NCBI RefSeq assembly: GCF_002886045.1
Contig: NZ_CP025791.1
Location: forward strand, 186,001-250,000
Source of the DNA: Flavivirga eckloniae
Lineage (GTDB): Bacteria > Bacteroidota > Bacteroidia > Flavobacteriales > Flavobacteriaceae
Direction of reading: 5' to 3'
Length of the DNA: 64,000 nt
The notes under the pieces were generated by a model. That model worked only from the letters and a program-made list of their open reading frames with translations. It made no database searches and was not told where the DNA came from. Shown in pieces: positions 34,086 to 43,826 of the stretch (its first letter is position 1; every line of letters begins with the position of its first letter). A program made the translations under genes and the position numbers.

Positions 34086-36758
34086 TTAAAAGAAGCGATA
34101 CGTTGCTTTTATTAGAAATGTATTATTCGGTTGTGCGCTAAAAATTTGATTGTCAAAACTTCTGAATAAGCCCCCCGTAGGTCTGTTATTATCTGTAATA
34201 CCTTGAGCCCATACCAAGAATATTTCTGAACCTGGTTTGTATTCATAGCGCACCACAAGATTAGATCTAAACTGAGCAAACGAAAAGTCAGGATCTTTAA
34301 AATGATAGTCTACAGAATCATCTGAAGCCTCATCAATTGCATAGTTATTATTCGTTTCATCAAAGAAAATTTGTGAATCTGTGTAATATGCAATTTGTTC
34401 ATTATGCGATTTAGCCAACGCATGATTCATATATCCAAAATTGCTATAAACACCTTTAGATATGTAAGGTTCTGCATAGTATTGAATAGATAAATTTGGA
34501 TTAATAGTATAATTAAATCTAAAGGCCAAACTAAAGGTGTCTCGGTCTAGTTTAGACATAATATATCGTGGTAAACCGCTAAAATCAACCGTTTCATTAT
34601 ACTGTAATCGATGACGAATCATATTATATCTAGGAGACACAGATAAACTAAACTGATTTATTGGCTGATACGTAATTTTTAATCCATTATCTAACAAGAA
34701 ATAACTATCCTCATTTCCAGTTTTTGTCCATCCATCTAAACTAAAAGACAGCTTTTTTCTTGTATCGGTTCCCAAAGCCCACCAAAAACCATATTGATCT
34801 GGTAAATATATTCTCGGACCACCCTGTAACAATGATTTTGAATATATGTGAGGTTGACTAAAAAAACCAACTGTAGCATTCCAATTGTTTTGAAATGTTC
34901 CTCTTGCTTCTACATCCCAATCTATATAATTCAAATTACCCTCAAAGTCCCATTTAAACCAATGTTGATAAGTCAACGTACCTTTTCTAAAAGCTCCAAA
35001 AGGTTTTAGTGAATTATAGGTAATACCTGCATAGTTTTGAATATCATCTGCTTCAAGCATAAAACCAAGATCATTCAATTCTAGCTCTGGAGAACGCCAA
35101 GTAAACCCTGTTTCAAACTTTAAATGACCTTGCCCAGCTTTACCAAATTTTATATCCCCTCCCGTTCCTGTAAGCGAGGTTTTTGTTGGATCTATTGAAA
35201 CATGACCTGCATCAGTACGCTGAAACAAATGAGGAATTGACAACTGCGTTCTTAAAATAGATTTTTCACTTCCTTCTACATGACTCATTACCATATTGGC
35301 TCCCAAATACCAGGTTCTATTTTTCCATTGATGCATAAAATCAATACCAGCTGTAGTAGCCGATTTATGCAAGAAATCTGTATTGGTATCTAGGTTTCTA
35401 ATGGTTGACGTTACAATACCTCCAAAAAATGTATTACGGTTGTTAAAGTCTTTTTGTACCCGACCAACAAAGTAATTGGTAAAAGGTTCTATAAGTTGTT
35501 CTCGCTCACTACCATTATTATAGATTTTAGCATACTCATTTGTAGTCATGCTCTCCATAACACCTATAGACCAACCATCTTTTGTTTTTCCACTAAATTT
35601 TACAGCCCCTAAAATGGTTGTTCGCTCTGGAGCATCTGAAAATTCATCCGTTTCTGTTTTAACGAAACCTTGCGGATTTCTGCCTATACGTCTAGAGTAA
35701 AACAAATTATCGCGACTAAAAGAACCGCCTACAATTGGATTAGAGAATTGATAATTGAAAATATTCTTATTCTCGACAAAAAACGGACGCTGCTCTCTAA
35801 AAAACAATTGAAAACCATCTAGTGCAATTGCAGCCGGATCTGCTTCTACTTGTCCGAAATCTGGATTTATGGTAAAATCTAAAGTAAGATCATTTGTTAT
35901 TCCAATCTTACCATCAATCCCTGCATTAATGGTTGTTATATGCTTATCGCGATATGGGTTATTTGGATCTTTTTTAAAAGTTTCTAGAGAAGTGACCACA
36001 AAGGGCTGGATTTCAAACTGTCTTTGAGGCTTTAAGCCGTTTAATCCATGTAACTCTCCAAACTCACTAATCCAACCCGGAGCATCAATTGGTATACGCT
36101 GCCAAACAGACGTTTCGTTATTACTAAAATAGTTTCGAATTACTTGTAGCCCCCAAACTTGGTTTTCAGATTTCCCAAAACGCAATTGACTTAAAGGTAT
36201 TTTCATTTCTGCTGTCCACCCTTCATTTGTAATAGCACTTTTAGTATACCAAATAGGATTCCAGGTAATATCCTCACTTTTACCATTAAGCGTAATGATT
36301 TTGTCGCCTTTTACGCCAGCTGCAGTTACCGTAAATGAAAACGCCGAACGTAAATCGTGGTAACTGTCAAAAATAACCTCTACCCAATCCCCTTCAAAGC
36401 CATCGCGTCTAGACATCCAATTGGTAATCTTTTCAGGTTGCTTGTCAAAATTTTTAATTCCTATGTAGAGATGTTTTGCATCGTATACTATTTTAAAAGT
36501 AGTTTCTTCTGAAGGTGACACATTTTCTGTAGGTTCTCTTTGAATAAAATTAGACGCCCAATCGTTCTTTTTTCCCCAAATGACATCTTCTAATTTCCCA
36601 TCTATAATAGGAATTTCAGTTTTAGAGATTCGTTGTGAACTGTATACTTTTTTAGAAACAATCTGCCCTTGTTGAGAAATACACACACAAGGAATACTAA
36701 ATAATATTGATAGTATGATTCGCATTTTTAACATAGGATTTGTTTTATTTTTCATCAA
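34086..36758 (-). CDS. DUF5916 outer-membrane protein with N-terminal CBM9-like domain
   Basis: This 890-residue protein has a signal peptide (MRIILSILFSIPCVCISQQG, after a short Met-rich leader). Residues about 45-230 form a CBM9-like sandwich (PIIDGKLEDVIW, DAKHLYIGIKNFD, GWTAEMKIPLSQLRFG). Residues about 245-890 are the DUF5916 region, many amphipathic strands ending in KATYRFF, the terminal Phe typical of outer-membrane barrels. The role of this family is not established; it is widespread in Bacteroidota near peptidases and hydrolases. It is first in the operon with the racemase. The LysR gene 109 bases away on the other strand is the likely regulator. Confidence 0.85.
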   Translation of the reverse strand: MMKNKTNPMLKMRIILSILFSIPCVCISQQGQIVSKKVYSSQRISKTEIPIIDGKLEDVIWGKKNDWASNFIQREPTENVSPSEETTFKIVYDAKHLYIGIKNFDKQPEKITNWMSRRDGFEGDWVEVIFDSYHDLRSAFSFTVTAAGVKGDKIITLNGKSEDITWNPIWYTKSAITNEGWTAEMKIPLSQLRFGKSENQVWGLQVIRNYFSNNETSVWQRIPIDAPGWISEFGELHGLNGLKPQRQFEIQPFVVTSLETFKKDPNNPYRDKHITTINAGIDGKIGITNDLTLDFTINPDFGQVEADPAAIALDGFQLFFREQRPFFVENKNIFNYQFSNPIVGGSFSRDNLFYSRRIGRNPQGFVKTETDEFSDAPERTTILGAVKFSGKTKDGWSIGVMESMTTNEYAKIYNNGSEREQLIEPFTNYFVGRVQKDFNNRNTFFGGIVTSTIRNLDTNTDFLHKSATTAGIDFMHQWKNRTWYLGANMVMSHVEGSEKSILRTQLSIPHLFQRTDAGHVSIDPTKTSLTGTGGDIKFGKAGQGHLKFETGFTWRSPELELNDLGFMLEADDIQNYAGITYNSLKPFGAFRKGTLTYQHWFKWDFEGNLNYIDWDVEARGTFQNNWNATVGFFSQPHIYSKSLLQGGPRIYLPDQYGFWWALGTDTRKKLSFSLDGWTKTGNEDSYFLLDNGLKITYQPINQFSLSVSPRYNMIRHRLQYNETVDFSGLPRYIMSKLDRDTFSLAFRFNYTINPNLSIQYYAEPYISKGVYSNFGYMNHALAKSHNEQIAYYTDSQIFFDETNNNYAIDEASDDSVDYHFKDPDFSFAQFRSNLVVRYEYKPGSEIFLVWAQGITDNNRPTGGLFRSFDNQIFSAQPNNTFLIKATYRFF

Positions 36759-36855
36759 AATTATACTTAGAATGACTCTTTTTAATGAAAGTTAGTTGAT
36801 AGATCGTGCCGCTATTATTGAAAAAATTTCAACTACACCCATTTATAAAGTATCG

Positions 36856-36863
36856 TATCTTTG
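36856..36863 (+). promoter_or_regulatory. TAnnTTTG promoter box for the LysR gene
   Basis: TATCTTTG lies only 4 bases before the ATG at 36,868 and fits the Bacteroidota -7 box. Transcription would start at or inside the first codons, implying a leaderless mRNA or a misjudged start. The -33 element is not clear. Confidence 0.45.
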
Positions 36864-36867
36864 AATT

Positions 36868-37755
36868 ATGGAACTAAAGTATTTTAGACTTATAAAAACC
36901 ATTGCTGAAGAAGGGAATCTTGCGAATTCTTCCGAACGTTTATTTTTAACGCAATCTGCGTTAAGCCATCAATTGCGAGATCTTGAGGAACGCTTAGGTT
37001 TTAAGGTTTTCCGTAGAAGTAGAAACAAATGGGAGCTTACAGATGAAGGGACCGAACTTTATAAGTTAGCTAATAAACTCTTTAGTTCTATAGATGAAAG
37101 TTTTAGTAATATTAAGCATATAAAAGAAGGCTCAAGAGGAGCTATAAAGTTAAGCGCAGAATGCCAGTCTTTTTTTCATGCCATTCCTGAGTTTATTCAA
37201 AAAATGGGGATTCTTTATCCTGAAATAGATATAGATCTAACATTAGGAGCTACACATCAAACCATATCGCAGGTATTATCTAACGAAATAGATATTGCCA
37301 TAGTTACCTCTAAACCTGCGTCAGAAGAACTAACAATTGTAAAAGTGTATGAAGATGAAATTTTTGCTGTCATGCACCGCGAAAATCAATTTAATACTTT
37401 AGATTATTTGGAAGCAAGTCATTTTTCGAAAATTCATTTACTTATTAATTCTTTTCCGTTAGAAGGTGTTTCCGTTTATGAGCATTTTTTAAAACCAAAT
37501 AAAATCAATCCAATTAAAATATCGGCCATTCCATTTACCGAAATTACCTTATCAATGATTCAAGCTAATATGGGAATTATGTGCGCTCCGAAATGGCAAT
37601 TAAAACCCTTTAAATTGTCTGAAGAAATTGCCTTTAAACGTATTAGTGAAAACGGACTTAAACGAAATCATTATTTAGTGGTAAAAACAGAGCATAGAAA
37701 TAAGAAATATATTCACGATTTTATCTCAAGTTTTGAAGAAGATTTTTTGAAATGA
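36868..37755 (+). CDS. LysR-family transcriptional regulator
   Basis: This 295-residue protein has standard length. The N-terminal winged HTH reads MELKYFRLIKTIAEEGNLANSS, then LTQSALSHQLRDLEERLGFKVFRR. A periplasmic-binding-protein-like effector domain follows (ITIVKVYEDEIFAVMHRE, IQANMGIMCAPKW). It diverges from the DUF5916/racemase operon with 109 bases between starts, the usual arrangement for a LysR regulator and its target. The co-inducer may be an amino acid given the racemase, but this is inference. Confidence 0.93.
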   Translation: MELKYFRLIKTIAEEGNLANSSERLFLTQSALSHQLRDLEERLGFKVFRRSRNKWELTDEGTELYKLANKLFSSIDESFSNIKHIKEGSRGAIKLSAECQSFFHAIPEFIQKMGILYPEIDIDLTLGATHQTISQVLSNEIDIAIVTSKPASEELTIVKVYEDEIFAVMHRENQFNTLDYLEASHFSKIHLLINSFPLEGVSVYEHFLKPNKINPIKISAIPFTEITLSMIQANMGIMCAPKWQLKPFKLSEEIAFKRISENGLKRNHYLVVKTEHRNKKYIHDFISSFEEDFLK

Positions 37756-37946
37756 TAAAATTACAAAAGCGTGTCTTTTCAGTCACTCGTTTTTTGATGT
37801 ACCTTATCTTACAAAAAGTTATTCCATACCTCATACCGAATAGACCATCACTTTTCATCTAAAAAACATCCATAGATAAAACCTTTACGTAACTTTAATA
37901 TTATATTGCAACATAAAAAAGCATTAATCCCCAATAATAATGCCCT

Positions 37947-39338
37947 ATGAAAAGCTTACCATACTACCTACTGATCGTTATTATAATTTTCACAACTTCA
38001 TGTACTAAAGAAGGCCTCGATCCCAGCAAAAATGATGTAAATTATGATGCCGATCCTGAAAATCTAGATGAAAAAGGTTTACCTATACGTCTTTTCGACG
38101 CTAAACTACCAGCCATGTTAAATAACCTTGAATATACTATTGATTTGAATCAATGGGGCATTCCCAATGATGGTACAGATGTCGCTAAGACCACATCTAA
38201 TCTACAGGCGGCCATCGATTGGGCCCATGAAGAAGGTTATAGTAAAGTGATATTACCTCAAGGTAATTATTTAATTGGTAAAGATGTAAACGATATATAC
38301 TATGGAGGTATTGAAATACATGGAGATACCGAATTCGTTTTTAGTGAAGGCACTGTTTTAGAAATTGATACCAATGATAAATGGAATTACTGTGTTATTA
38401 GCCTAAAAGGAGACAATATAATTATACGTGATGGTATTATTAAAGGTGATCGAGACACACATATTTTCACACCTCGCGATAATGATGGAAAGACAGCTCA
38501 TGATGAAGGTCATGGTATTTGTGTTTGGAATAAAAGCAATCAGGTATTAATTAAAAACATGAAAATTCATAACCTAACTGGTGATGGGTCTTTAGTACTT
38601 GATGCAAACGATGTTACTTTTACAAATAATGACATTTACAACAATAGACGTCAGGGAATCTCGATTGTTGGCGGTAAACGTATTGAAATAAAAGATAATG
38701 AAATACACCATATAAATGGTACAAGTCCGCAATTTGGCATTGATATAGAAGGACCTGGACGTGTTGATGAAGACATCTTAATCCAAAACAATTATTTTCA
38801 CCATAATAGAGGTGGTGATATTGTAAATACCAGTGGTGAAAATGTTTATATCCTTGATAATATCATGGAGCAAGGAGAAGGCAGCACCTATGTAGATGGC
38901 CCCATTGTTAGCTGGCACAAAACCCATAATATTATTGCCAGAAATACCATTACTATGAAAACAGGATCGGCCAATGGAAGGTTAGGTTATATTCAGTATT
39001 CAGGAGGTGGTGATAAAGGGCATAATCGTGCTACTTATGTTCACGAAAATATATGCAATAGCTGCGGTATGTATATGTATAAAAGTTCTGATGCAGATGT
39101 ACGTCGTAACAAGTTCCTTGGGTATTTTATGGCATTTTCAAAATTCGATAATGTCATATTAATTGATAATCTGGTGACATACTCTGAGGAACATCCTAAA
39201 TTAAGATACTGCTGGTCATACCGTTTTAATGATGTTACAGGGTTTGCTAGTGGAAATTATTTAGGAGAAACCCTTGAAGATATACCTCTATCAGAAACAA
39301 CACCTCATACATTACAGTGTGTGTTAGACGGTTGGTAA
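37947..39338 (+). CDS. lipoprotein with right-handed beta-helix (pectate lyase/epimerase-like)
   Basis: This 463-residue protein has a lipoprotein signal (LIVIIIFTTSC; Cys19). The fold opens with IPNDGTDVAKTTSNLQAAID, the characteristic start of Pectate_lyase_3 and alginate-epimerase-like helices. Many parallel beta-helix coils follow (KNMKIHNLTGDGSLVLD, FTNNDIYNNRRQGISIVGGKRIEIKD and similar). A pair of Cys residues ends the helix (ICNSCGMY). It is probably a surface-anchored polysaccharide lyase, hydrolase or epimerase, but no family-specific catalytic set can be named with confidence. It is a single gene with no SusCD neighbours. Confidence 0.75.
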   Translation: MKSLPYYLLIVIIIFTTSCTKEGLDPSKNDVNYDADPENLDEKGLPIRLFDAKLPAMLNNLEYTIDLNQWGIPNDGTDVAKTTSNLQAAIDWAHEEGYSKVILPQGNYLIGKDVNDIYYGGIEIHGDTEFVFSEGTVLEIDTNDKWNYCVISLKGDNIIIRDGIIKGDRDTHIFTPRDNDGKTAHDEGHGICVWNKSNQVLIKNMKIHNLTGDGSLVLDANDVTFTNNDIYNNRRQGISIVGGKRIEIKDNEIHHINGTSPQFGIDIEGPGRVDEDILIQNNYFHHNRGGDIVNTSGENVYILDNIMEQGEGSTYVDGPIVSWHKTHNIIARNTITMKTGSANGRLGYIQYSGGGDKGHNRATYVHENICNSCGMYMYKSSDADVRRNKFLGYFMAFSKFDNVILIDNLVTYSEEHPKLRYCWSYRFNDVTGFASGNYLGETLEDIPLSETTPHTLQCVLDGW

Positions 39339-39697
39339 AAACTTTTTGTAAACACCACTACGGAAGTCGTCATGCTTTATCTTCCTCTCTAGCGAGGAAT
39401 CTTTATAAGAAAAATTAGATATGATTATCTCAAATTATATTGCACATCCTTCTTTTAACTCTAAAAAATATAAATATCACAGGGAGGCTCCGTTGAAATT
39501 GTCCTTCTTGCACCCCATGCTGAACTTGTTTCTGTAAAAATGAGAGTCTAATTAACAGAGTTTCAATTCTTGATCAGAAAGATCGAAACCTTATAGGCAA
39601 CTTAATTGAATATGAAACGAGCAAATATTAATAGGGTTTACCTCAGGGATTCTTTGTTTCAATAAATTCTTTATTGATCTTATTTATAATATACAGG
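39339..39697. other. intergenic region without recognisable features
   Basis: It lies between two convergent genes. There is a short GCGAGGAA-containing stretch but no convincing frame or repeat. No strong terminator hairpin is evident. Confidence 0.4.
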
Positions 39698-41038
39698 TCA
39701 AGGTTTTATAAATTGACCAAGAAAATTACGATTGCTTTCCTTTAACCATACTTGAATCAATAGCTCATCATTTGTTGTTAGTTTAGCAGAAGTACGACCT
39801 AATAATTGTAAGTAGTTATTTTTAACCGGTATTAAAGAAAACTCTAGCGGATTTTCCAGATATCTATTTATATCCATATGAGCATTTAACTTATACTTTT
39901 CTGCTTTCAACATACTGCTGTCAAACAGTTTTTGAGTAAAAATAGTTAGGCTCTTTTTCTGCTTTTGCGCGTACATTTTATATAAAGGCATAGCCGTAAA
40001 AAGCGTATCGTTTTCAACAACTTGAATGGCATTATTGGTATAAAAATACTCAAAAAGCTTAGCATCACTTCCTAGAGCAATTGCAGTATGCGGTACGTTA
40101 TTTTCTTGAACCGATTTCTTTTCTATTTTATTAAAATCGTCATCATACTCATAAGTAACAATAGTATCTATTTCCTTGTTAATTGCTTTTAGATTAAATA
40201 ATAAATGTCCATTCCAATGATTTACTATGGAATCCATTGATAGTTTGGTAAACTCCCTGAATTTTGTTTTGTTTTTGTTAGTTAAGAGTGACTTGAAAAT
40301 AGCATGATTCCTATTGATTTTAGTTGAAAGAAATGCAAGCGCCCCCTCAGAATATGGCACATAAGAATCGGCTAAAAAGAGATTAGAATGCAGTTTGCCT
40401 TTAATCTCAAAAAGGCCGTTTTTAAAATCTGCTTCTAAAAAGGCGTCTTTTGAACTAACGTAAGTTATATCACTTTTTGAATTTAATATAGGTTTAAGTA
40501 AATCTACGTCCTTTTTATAAAACTCTGTTTCATTAAAAATAGATTGAATTACAGCATTTACAGGGGCATGAGACTGTTTCTTATACGCAATTAATACATT
40601 TTCGCTAGATATCGCTACAACTATATTCCCTTTGCCAAACAATTCCAACGCCTCATCTGTTAATGTTTTGAAGCCTTGTTGCAGCAGATAGTTTTCAAGT
40701 TCGGTGCGATCTTTAAGTTTAAAAAAACTGCTAAACCAGGCACTTTTAAAATTAGAGTCATTAGTAAAAAACAATATATTTCTTGGAATAACTATAGCTT
40801 TTTTAAAAGACGCATGATCTTCTTTCTTTTTTGTTTCGAAACTAATGTACTTAAATGGGTTTTTAAGAGCATCAACTAACAAATGATGCTCAATTTGACG
40901 AAGATCGATTTGTACAACCTCGGTAGCTGTAATTGGTATTTTACTTTCAATAACCAAGGCACGTTTGTATCTAAAAAGATACAGTGCCAAAACCACAAGG
41001 GTTAGAGCCAAAAAAAGATACGCCAGCCTTTTTTTCAT
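39698..41038 (-). CDS. membrane-anchored envelope protein, paralogue of the upstream gene product
   Basis: This 446-residue protein has one N-terminal transmembrane anchor (AYLFLALTLVVLALYLF) and the rest outside the cytoplasm. It shares with the product of 41,045-42,769 a segment around an acidic strand (VTYEYDDDFNKIEKK, then VPHTAIALGSDAKL) and the general order of strands. The two are therefore probably distant paralogues. It is the third gene of an operon with 6-base gaps. No enzymatic motif is seen. It is possibly a substrate-free envelope factor of the DUF4836-like kind; the function is unknown. Confidence 0.7.
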   Translation of the reverse strand: MKKRLAYLFLALTLVVLALYLFRYKRALVIESKIPITATEVVQIDLRQIEHHLLVDALKNPFKYISFETKKKEDHASFKKAIVIPRNILFFTNDSNFKSAWFSSFFKLKDRTELENYLLQQGFKTLTDEALELFGKGNIVVAISSENVLIAYKKQSHAPVNAVIQSIFNETEFYKKDVDLLKPILNSKSDITYVSSKDAFLEADFKNGLFEIKGKLHSNLFLADSYVPYSEGALAFLSTKINRNHAIFKSLLTNKNKTKFREFTKLSMDSIVNHWNGHLLFNLKAINKEIDTIVTYEYDDDFNKIEKKSVQENNVPHTAIALGSDAKLFEYFYTNNAIQVVENDTLFTAMPLYKMYAQKQKKSLTIFTQKLFDSSMLKAEKYKLNAHMDINRYLENPLEFSLIPVKNNYLQLLGRTSAKLTTNDELLIQVWLKESNRNFLGQFIKP

Positions 41039-41044
41039 CTAAAT

Positions 41045-42769
41045 TTATTTCGCTAGAGCATCAATAAGGTTAAGAAATAGCTTTAACGAGTTTTCCTCAG
41101 AATTCGCTGTATTGATATTCATTTCCGAAAGCAATTTATTGCCTTTAATCTTTAAGGTCTTAAAGTAAGCATCTTTAAGACTTTCTTTTGCGTAATTAAA
41201 ATATCTGCGTTCTTTTCTACTCAATTCAGATTCAGGTACTTTAGATATTAATTTCTCTCCATTTATATATAAAACCGAACTACAGCTTTTTATTAGTTTT
41301 TGATGCTTACCAGGATTTTTGATAAAACGGTTATTTACAATATTCGAAATTTTTTCCTCGGAAGTGGTAAAGAACAAAATATCATTTTTTATCGCAGCAT
41401 ATAAATATAAACCAAAGGGGACTTCTTTTTGTGGTATATTTATCTTAAAATAGCCATTCTTATCTTCAAAAAGCTTCTGCTTTACACCCAAACGAGCTGC
41501 TTTATTTAACAGTTTATCTTTTTTCGACCCGATCATGATAGTAAAATCTGGTACTATTTCGTTTTTTGTCCGTGTAGTTTCTTTTCTATTATAATCCTCG
41601 TCAAATTCGTAACTCGTATAAGTTACTTCTTTCTCTTCAAAATTGTCTAATGTAAATAACACATCGCCAGTTATTAAGTCACTAATGGCCTCTTCATCTA
41701 ATAGAAGAGATAACAAATCAACAACTAAGTCTAATTCTCCCTTTTTAGTTGGCACAGCTCTATCAAAAACACGTGCCTGTAACTTAGGATATTCTTCTAA
41801 AAGGGCCTTTGTGTTTAAAGAAAGGCTCATATAAGCCAAGGTCTCGTCATAATTTAAATAATTAAAAAACGCCTTGTCTATTTTAGAATTGTAGAAACTT
41901 TTAGACGACTTTATTAAATCCGAACTCATTTCCATTTCGGTGGTCATTCTGGCAGCACCTTTGTCAAAATATAAATTAGCAACAACACTTTTAAATCCAT
42001 ATAAATTGGATATAGACTCCCATGGTATAAGAGATGAAATAGCATTCCCGCCATACATATCAAACATTACATCGCTAATTAATTGACCATAGTCACTAAG
42101 CCAAACAGATGCTGCTGCATTTTTATCTTTGCTAGATGCGTAGCTTTTATTACTTAAAATAGAAGTTTCTCCATGTCCTTTAATAACATTGAAAGCATGT
42201 ATTTTTGCCCATTTTGAAGTCAATGCTTTTTTCAATTGATAATACGTTATATCCTCATGTTCCATTTGAGACATAAACCGTTCTTCATGTTCTTTAAAAT
42301 AAGGACGGCCTTTTTCGTATGCAGAAAATAAAAGTAAATTATCGTTCCATACCGTTATGAGTCTATTTTCTGCCATGACACGTAAACCTTCTTCTGTAAC
42401 GATGCTTTCTTTATCTCTTGGAGACATTAAACTTTCAAACTTGTTTTTATCTGTTAACTTAATTAAGAAAGTATGATAACTTATACTATCGGTTCTCTTA
42501 AAAAAATAAAATGCTTTTGAGTTTACATCGAAACCCAAGTCTTCAATACTGTTTAGTGTTAATTCAGACTCACTATTCCTGCTAAGTTTTTCGAGCATTT
42601 TTTGAGCAAAACTATACTCATTAAACTTGGCAATAGGGACTAACTCGGTTAAACGATCACCATTTACGGAAATAACAGCTTCTGCACTGTTTGGTATTTT
42701 ACTTTCAATGCTTTGTGCCATACTTGCATAAGATGCAATAATAGCAACGAATAGTAGGATTTTTTTCAT
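41045..42769 (-). CDS. secreted envelope protein, DUF4836-like
   Basis: This 574-residue protein has a signal peptide (KKILLFVAIIASYASMAQS). The mature start, IPNSAEAVISVNGDRLTELV, is characteristic of Bacteroidota DUF4836-like proteins of unknown role. Later segments (VTYTSYEFDEDYNRKETTR, VPDFTIMIGSKKDKL) are alignable with the downstream paralogue at 39,698. It is the middle gene of a three-gene operon whose first product is a lipoprotein. The assignment to DUF4836 is by general resemblance and should be treated as moderate. Confidence 0.7.
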   Translation of the reverse strand: MKKILLFVAIIASYASMAQSIESKIPNSAEAVISVNGDRLTELVPIAKFNEYSFAQKMLEKLSRNSESELTLNSIEDLGFDVNSKAFYFFKRTDSISYHTFLIKLTDKNKFESLMSPRDKESIVTEEGLRVMAENRLITVWNDNLLLFSAYEKGRPYFKEHEERFMSQMEHEDITYYQLKKALTSKWAKIHAFNVIKGHGETSILSNKSYASSKDKNAAASVWLSDYGQLISDVMFDMYGGNAISSLIPWESISNLYGFKSVVANLYFDKGAARMTTEMEMSSDLIKSSKSFYNSKIDKAFFNYLNYDETLAYMSLSLNTKALLEEYPKLQARVFDRAVPTKKGELDLVVDLLSLLLDEEAISDLITGDVLFTLDNFEEKEVTYTSYEFDEDYNRKETTRTKNEIVPDFTIMIGSKKDKLLNKAARLGVKQKLFEDKNGYFKINIPQKEVPFGLYLYAAIKNDILFFTTSEEKISNIVNNRFIKNPGKHQKLIKSCSSVLYINGEKLISKVPESELSRKERRYFNYAKESLKDAYFKTLKIKGNKLLSEMNINTANSEENSLKLFLNLIDALAK

Positions 42770-42774
42770 GGTAC

Positions 42775-43446
42775 TTACTTCTGTAGTTTTATTTGATTTT
42801 TGATTGAACTTTTATTTTTAATAACATCTTGAGCACTCACTCTTAACATGATTGCTTTTTTACTACCAGATATTTTAGCAATGGGGTTTTTTGAGGAAAC
42901 AATTGGGCTTTCAAAACGGTAAATAGTTGTCATTGTAGCATTTTCGAGTACCTTACGGTCTTCCATGTTTGTTTTTTTAAACTCGCGTGCAAGATCATAA
43001 TGATAGTTTCTCGTAAACGTGTTTTGGGTTTTGTTGAAACTAAAATGTTGATGTTGTTTTATTATAGCCGCATCCTTTTTAGCACTAAAATTGGAGATTA
43101 CCGTATTTAAGGCTTCAACATTCGTAAAATCACAAGAAACAGTAAAAATGTATTCGTCAAAGTTGGAAGAATTTTCAACGTTGGAAATGCCTTTAACGCG
43201 CTTTACTTTTTGAATAACTTCTGCTATTTTATTTTTTATCTCGGTTTTAGAGGGAACTTTGTGGTTGTTAACACTATCGAGCAGCATTATAGAATTTAGT
43301 TTGGTTTTACTTCGGCTCAAATTCATGGTAAGTGTTACATGCCCCGAACCATCTTTATTAAAGCTAACCTCTTCTATAATTTCGAAACAACTGGTGCAAA
43401 GAATAAATAATCCTAAAAAAAATACCTTAAATCCCTTTTTGTGCAT
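42775..43446 (-). CDS. lipoprotein of a three-gene envelope operon
   Basis: This 223-residue protein has a lipobox (FLGLFILCTSCF, lipidated Cys20). It starts the mature part with IIEEVSFNKDGSGHVTLTMNLS, a motif common in Bacteroidota lipoproteins that track envelope or folding stress. The remainder is alpha/beta with basic residues. It is the first gene of the operon, with 5 and 6 bases separating the following genes, so the three products probably act together at the envelope. The function is unknown. Confidence 0.7.
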   Translation of the reverse strand: MHKKGFKVFFLGLFILCTSCFEIIEEVSFNKDGSGHVTLTMNLSRSKTKLNSIMLLDSVNNHKVPSKTEIKNKIAEVIQKVKRVKGISNVENSSNFDEYIFTVSCDFTNVEALNTVISNFSAKKDAAIIKQHQHFSFNKTQNTFTRNYHYDLAREFKKTNMEDRKVLENATMTTIYRFESPIVSSKNPIAKISGSKKAIMLRVSAQDVIKNKSSIKNQIKLQK

Positions 43447-43620
43447 TTTAACTTTTAAGCAACAAATTTAATATTATTATAATAATATGAGGTGTTGTAG
43501 GTTAAAATATATTTACTCTATCAAGTAACTAGTATTTAAAAACTTAATAGCTCCTGAGTATTCAAGGTTTTTCGGCTAAAAATTATATCTAAAAGAGTAT
43601 TTAGGGTAATATTTAAAAAA

Positions 43621-43719
43621 AGGGAGCGTCTCAATAGTAATAATACTCCAATCTATCTGGTTAAACCTTTTGGTTAAAAACTCAAAACAGATACGGTGCT
43701 TACTTTTGAGACACTCCCT
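43621..43719. repeat. palindromic MITE-like element, about 99 bp
   Basis: The ends are inverted repeats: AGGGAGCGTCTCAATAGTAA on the left and, on the other strand, AGGGAGTGTCTCAAAAGTAA on the right, with two mismatches over 20. The interior has a short GGTTAAACC/TTTTGGTTAAA repeat. Such ends resemble insertion-sequence termini without a transposase. It lies between the lipoprotein operon start and the phosphoesterase stop; the rest of 43,447-43,826 holds no visible gene. Confidence 0.7.
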
Positions 43720-43826
43720 CAGATTGCTTGAAGAGGGCAAAGCATATATTTATTTAGTTCATAGTAGGTTATAGAAAGCGTAATGCAAATACAATTTAGC
43801 CTCCACTTGGCTACTAAATGAAATCA

